17,591 nucleotides of DNA from Oscillospiraceae bacterium (GTDB taxonomy: Bacteria; Bacillota_A; Clostridia; Oscillospirales; Oscillospiraceae): contig JAGBAI010000168.1 in NCBI GenBank assembly GCA_017939025.1, forward strand, positions 1 through 17,591, written 5' to 3'. A model generated the notes under the pieces. The model made no database searches and was not told the DNA's origin. It worked only from the letters and a program-made list of their open reading frames with translations. Positions 14,972 through 17,591 of the stretch are shown here, one piece after another. The position numbers were made by a program, and so were the translations under genes. Within the stretch, counting starts at the first letter, position 1. Each line of letters opens with the position of its first letter.

Positions 14972-15482
14972 GCCTTCCCCCGGGGGGAAGGTGGCAGCCC
15001 GAAGGGCTGACGGATGAGGGAAGGCGACAGGTAACGACTATGAAAATGGAAGAACAGATGCTGCGCAATTCCCAAAAACTACGCAAAAACATGACCAAAG
15101 AGGAACGGCATTTATGGTATGATTTTTTAAAAATCTATCCTGTGCAGTTTAAACGCCAATTTCCCATTGGCAACTATATTGTGGATTTTTATTGTGACAA
15201 GGCAAAGCTTGTGCTGGAACTGGATGGTTCCCAGCATTGCGAGCCGGAGGCTATGGAGTATGATCGGATACGGACGGTTTTTCTGGAAGAAAAAGGTCTT
15301 TATGTGTTTCGGATCTCCAATCTGGATGTCATGCGGAATTTTCGCGGTGTGTGCGAAGCAGTGGATATGGCTGTGAAGGACAGAATACGGTAAATCCAAC
15401 GGGAGTGCCTGCTAACCTGTCAGCTTTCGCCATCCCTCATCCGCCTCACTTCGTTCGGCACCTTCCCCCCGGGGGAAGGCTT
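14971..15482. mobile_element. Family C element carrying a DUF559 gene (copy C2)
   Basis: A 512-bp unit with inverted ends AGCCTTCCCCC and GGGGGAAGGCT. Read inward, both arms have the same order: outer palindrome, GGTG, a variable hairpin, CGGATGAGGGA, GGCGA, CAGGT. The left hairpin pairs CAGCCC with GGGCTG around GAA. The right one, read inward, pairs GCC with GGC and AC with GT around GAA. The right arm has 6 extra bases between GGCGA and CAGGT. Between the arms lies a single gene, DUF559 (15040-15393), in plus orientation. The empty copy C1 lies about 1.2 kb upstream. Whether the unit moves as a whole is inference; no target duplication is clear. Confidence 0.7.
15040..15393 (+). CDS. DUF559 / endonuclease-like domain protein
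   Basis: A 117-residue protein of the DUF559 family, related to the PD-(D/E)xK and very-short-patch-repair (Vsr) nuclease fold. The helical start QKLRKNMTKEERHLWYDFLK is followed by FKRQFPIGNYIVDFYC and LVLELDGSQH. The aspartate of VDF and the glutamate and aspartate of ELDG, with the nearby histidine, are the likely metal-site residues. FLEEKGLYVFRISN completes the fold. Nuclease activity is predicted, not shown. The frame runs upstream to the prfA stop, but those 24 codons are translated repeat arm. ATG at 15040 fits the family start; its binding site is weak (AGG eight bases upstream). The gene is enclosed by inverted family C arms, which suggests it belongs to the element rather than to the prfA-tsaE housekeeping cluster. 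Confidence 0.85.
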   Translation: MKMEEQMLRNSQKLRKNMTKEERHLWYDFLKIYPVQFKRQFPIGNYIVDFYCDKAKLVLELDGSQHCEPEAMEYDRIRTVFLEEKGLYVFRISNLDVMRNFRGVCEAVDMAVKDRIR

Positions 15483-15514
15483 GACTCAGAATCCTTTACT
15501 TTTGAGGTATTATT

Positions 15515-15952
15515 ATGCAATACATCACCAACTCCCCCGCTGAGACGGAAGCCATTGGCTGCGCTTTGGGGAAAGTTTTACAGCCGGGAACGATCCTGGC
15601 CTATACCGGTGACCTGGGCGCGGGAAAGACCGCCTTTACCCGGGGACTGGCCCGGGGTCTGGGCTGCACCGATCTGGTCACCAGTCCTACTTACACCATC
15701 GTCAACGAATACCTGTCCGGCCGGCTGCCTCTGTTCCATTTCGATATGTATCGGCTTACTTCCTCCGATGATCTCTGGGACATCGGCTGGGAGGATTATC
15801 TGGACAGAAACGGCATCTGCGCTGTGGAATGGAGCGAAAATGTGTCCGATGCTCTGGAAGGGGCCATCACCGTCACCATTGAAAAGCTGGGCGAGGATTC
15901 CCGGCACATTACCATAGAAGGAGGGGATTTCCTTGCTGATCTTAGCCTTTGA
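15515..15952 (+). CDS. tsaE: tRNA t6A biosynthesis ATPase TsaE
   Basis: A 145-residue P-loop ATPase that works with TsaB and TsaD to make N6-threonylcarbamoyl-adenosine at position 37 of ANN-decoding tRNAs. The Walker A motif GDLGAGKT covers residues 32-39. TSPTYTIVNEY and FHFDMYRL are conserved family motifs, and DIGWEDYLDRNGICAVEWSENV carries the Walker B-like region. The length is standard. The start has GAGGT six bases upstream. Its last 20 bases overlap the start of tsaB, so translation is probably coupled. Upstream sits the right arm of the DUF559 element, and no clear promoter was found after it, so transcription may read through from prfA. Confidence 0.94.
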   Translation: MQYITNSPAETEAIGCALGKVLQPGTILAYTGDLGAGKTAFTRGLARGLGCTDLVTSPTYTIVNEYLSGRLPLFHFDMYRLTSSDDLWDIGWEDYLDRNGICAVEWSENVSDALEGAITVTIEKLGEDSRHITIEGGDFLADLSL

Positions 15953-16637
15953 AACCAGCGCGAAAGCTGCCTCTGTCGCCCTTCACGACGGACAGAAGCT
16001 GCTGGGCGAGCACTACCAGAATACCGGCCTGACCCACAGCCAGACACTGATGGTCATGGCAGAGGATCTTTTAAAGCAGTGCGGCAAAACCATGGCCGAT
16101 GTGACAGCGGTGGCCGTTGCGGAAGGCCCCGGTTCCTTTACCGGCGTACGCATCGGCGTGGCTGCGGCAAAGGGCCTGAGCTGGGGCGGTCAGCTCCCCT
16201 GCTACGGTATCAGCACACTGGAAGCCATGGCAGTTTCTCTGGGAGCTTACAACGGCTATGTATGCCCCTGCATGGATGCCCGCCGGAACCAGGTCTACAA
16301 CGCACTGTTTTATGTTAACCAAGGAGTGCTGGAGCGGCACAGCGACGACCGGGCCATCGCCCTTGCCGATCTGAAAACCGAGCTGGAACATGTGGACGGC
16401 CCCATCTATCTGGTGGGTGACGGGGCAGAGCTGGCCTATAAGCATCTGTCCGCTGACATTGAGGAACTGATTTTGCCTCCTGAGCACCGCCGCCACCAGC
16501 GGGCCGTGGGTGTTGCCATGGTTGCAGCCGAAAAAATAGCCGCCGGAGAAACCGGCGACGGCAACGCATTGACCCCCAACTACCTGAGACTTTCCCAGGC
16601 CGAACGGGAGCGGCTGGAACGGCAAAATCAAGCATGA
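15933..16637 (+). CDS. tsaB: tRNA t6A biosynthesis protein TsaB
   Basis: A 234-residue ASKHA-fold protein that forms the scaffold for TsaD and TsaE in the threonylcarbamoyl-transferase complex. The start LILAFETSAKAASVAL and GLTHSQTLM, VAEGPGSFTGVRIG and YGISTLEAMA motifs are typical of the family; TsaB lacks the metal-binding residues of its catalytic paralogue TsaD. The start codon is TTG at 15933, chosen because AAGGAGGGG lies six bases upstream inside tsaE and because the translated N-terminus matches the family. Often followed by rimI and tsaD; here repeat A7 and upp follow instead, so tsaD must lie elsewhere. Confidence 0.94.
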   Translation: MLILAFETSAKAASVALHDGQKLLGEHYQNTGLTHSQTLMVMAEDLLKQCGKTMADVTAVAVAEGPGSFTGVRIGVAAAKGLSWGGQLPCYGISTLEAMAVSLGAYNGYVCPCMDARRNQVYNALFYVNQGVLERHSDDRAIALADLKTELEHVDGPIYLVGDGAELAYKHLSADIEELILPPEHRRHQRAVGVAMVAAEKIAAGETGDGNALTPNYLRLSQAERERLERQNQA

Positions 16638-16644
16638 TCCCCCT

Positions 16645-16780
16645 GTAGGGGAGGGTCTTGACCCTCCCGCAACCTTACAACCTATACGCAGAAACATTTT
16701 ATCCGAAATGTTTGATTTGTGTGTCAATCTTTGCCTCTTACAATTCGCTGCCCAGCGGGAGGGTCAAGACCCTCCCCTAC
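16645..16780. repeat. Family A palindromic element, copy A7 (reverse polarity)
   Basis: A 136-bp element with standard inverted arms, 7 bp after the tsaB stop and about 10 bp before the upp binding site. Judged by the AGGTTG box, which lies at its left inner edge on the minus strand, it points opposite to A1, A2, A4, A5 and A6. A weak promoter-like pair (TTGTGT, 16 nt, TACAAT at 16739-16744) lies inside it and might serve upp. Confidence 0.93.
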
Positions 16781-16805
16781 AAAAAAATATAAGGAGAGAT
16801 AAATT

Positions 16806-17435
16806 ATGGCAAATGTTACCGTATTCGATCATCCTCTGATCCAGCACAAGCTGGCGATCCTGCGCAATAAGGAAACGCCTGTAAAGGAATTCCGGGAGCT
16901 GATCGGAGAAATCGCCGGACTGATGTGCTACGAGGCCACCCGGAACCTGCCCACGGAAGAAGTTATGGTGGAAACCCCCGTGGCAACGGCAAAATGCCGG
17001 ATGCTCTCCGGTAAGAAGCTGGCCATCGTGCCCATTCTACGGGCAGGCCTTGGCATGGTGGATTCCATGGTGAATCTGATCCCCTCCGCCAAGATCGGCC
17101 ACATCGGCCTGTACCGGGATCCTGAGACCCATCTGCCTGTGGAGTATTACTGCAAGCTGCCTGAGGACATCGAAAACCGGGTCACCTTTGTGGTGGATCC
17201 CATGCTGGCCACCGGCGGCAGCGCTGTGGCTGCCATCGATTTTCTGAAAAAGCGGGGCTGTAAGAACATCATTATGATGAACATCATCGGCTGTCCTGAG
17301 GGCATCAAGGCTGTCACCGAAGCCCACCCCGATGTGGACATCTACATGGCTGCCTGTGACGAAAAGCTCAACGACCACGCCTACATCGTCCCCGGCCTGG
17401 GCGATGCCGGCGACCGGATCTTCGGCACTAAGTAA
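16806..17435 (+). CDS. upp: Uracil phosphoribosyltransferase
   Basis: A 209-residue cytoplasmic enzyme that joins uracil and PRPP to make UMP in pyrimidine salvage. The start [19 protein letters not shown] is highly typical. The PRPP-binding loop is D131-P-M-L-A-T-G-G-S139, RAGLGM lies in the middle, and the C-terminal [11 protein letters not shown] forms the uracil-binding end. The length is standard. AAGGAGAG lies seven bases before ATG. Repeat A7 occupies nearly the whole upstream gap, so the gene either reads through from tsaB or uses a promoter within A7. A perfect 10-bp GC stem follows the stop. Confidence 0.97.
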   Translation: MANVTVFDHPLIQHKLAILRNKETPVKEFRELIGEIAGLMCYEATRNLPTEEVMVETPVATAKCRMLSGKKLAIVPILRAGLGMVDSMVNLIPSAKIGHIGLYRDPETHLPVEYYCKLPEDIENRVTFVVDPMLATGGSAVAAIDFLKKRGCKNIIMMNIIGCPEGIKAVTEAHPDVDIYMAACDEKLNDHAYIVPGLGDAGDRIFGTK

Positions 17436-17444
17436 ACATGCGTC

Positions 17445-17470
17445 AAGGGCGGGGAATCATCCCCGCCCTT
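17445..17470 (+). terminator. GC-rich hairpin after upp
   Basis: AAGGGCGGGG pairs exactly with CCCCGCCCTT around an AATCAT loop, 9 bp past the stop. No T tract follows, so it is a probable RNA 3'-end stem, less surely an intrinsic terminator. Confidence 0.6.
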
Positions 17471-17591
17471 CAGACTGTCGAAGAAGTATAAATTCGGAAT
17501 TTAGAGGTCCGTTACCGTAGGGACCGTCGTCCTCGACGGTCCGTCCGAAAATCCGACCTCAATGGGCGGATTTTCGGAATTTGTGCGGTGA
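17471..17591. repeat. Family B element, copy 2 with conserved flank (cut by window end)
   Basis: The reverse complement of these 121 bases matches 96-216 with three differences by eye. The palindrome itself starts at 17514 (ACCGTAGGG). The H1' and H2' hairpins are present, and the other half lies beyond the window. The 43 bp between the upp hairpin and the palindrome are conserved too, so the duplicated unit is larger than the palindrome. Confidence 0.9.

Noticed and set aside
14966..15486. Target-site duplication around the DUF559 element (TGA on both sides)
   Set aside because: Three bases, one side being the prfA stop codon, and the element boundary is ambiguous by one base; not distinguishable from chance.
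15481..15514. Promoter for tsaE from TTGACT and TATTAT
   Set aside because: The spacing is 22 nt and the -10 would touch the start codon.
4105..16780. Family A arms as outward promoters, because each arm contains TTGACC, a good -35 hexamer
   Set aside because: The TTGACC in both arms points into the element, and no suitable -10 lies 16-18 nt inward in the copies I checked.
4105..16780. Seven regularly built repeats as a CRISPR array
   Set aside because: They are scattered between genes at kilobase distances, are palindromic, have no cas genes nearby and have related interiors.

Overview
The window looks like a stretch of chromosome from an anaerobic, low-G+C-phylum (Bacillota) gut-type bacterium, most likely class Clostridia near Oscillospiraceae. 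The basis is strong AGGAGG-type ribosome binding sites, vegetative TTGACA/TATAAT promoters, a TPP riboswitch with an intrinsic terminator, a solo ECF thiamine S-component, the maf-mreC-mreD-mrdA cluster and very dense intergenic palindromic repeats. The taxon is inferred from style and gene content, not from a marker gene. I found no rRNA, tRNA or CRISPR array.

Layout. Positions 1-309 hold no gene, only stacked palindromes. Positions 310-6979 (minus strand) hold a cell-envelope block read right to left: a U32-family protein, maf, mreC, mreD and mrdA (PBP2). From 7336 the plus strand carries a small multidrug-export family protein, a HIT hydrolase, a TPP-riboswitch-controlled thiT, an unrecognised zinc-ribbon membrane protein with a duplicated ectodomain, a YegP-like DUF1508 protein and a GNAT-like protein. 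A secreted polysaccharide deacetylase (minus, 11941-12615) converges on these across a run of hairpins. Then, on the plus strand, come rlmA-type rRNA methyltransferase, prfA (RF1), a DUF559 nuclease-like gene, tsaE, tsaB and upp.

The genes are mostly housekeeping: lateral wall synthesis, translation termination, tRNA t6A synthesis, thiamine uptake and uracil salvage. The unusual content lies between them. Three families of palindromic elements fill nearly every gap. Family A has seven copies of about 135 bp (4105, 7120, 7827, 9320, 10679, 12641, 16645). Family B has two copies in inverted orientation at the window ends. Family C has a 174-bp empty copy at 13728, a solo arm at 4859, and a 512-bp copy at 14971-15482 that encloses the DUF559 gene. 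All three share one plan: hairpin modules arranged as an inverted pair. Where arms differ, the changes keep each arm's own hairpin intact. The best candidate for an undescribed system is this: REP/BIME-like hairpin pairs, with a DUF559 (PD-(D/E)xK-like) nuclease as possible partner of family C. The mobility role is inference; the repeat structures are directly visible.
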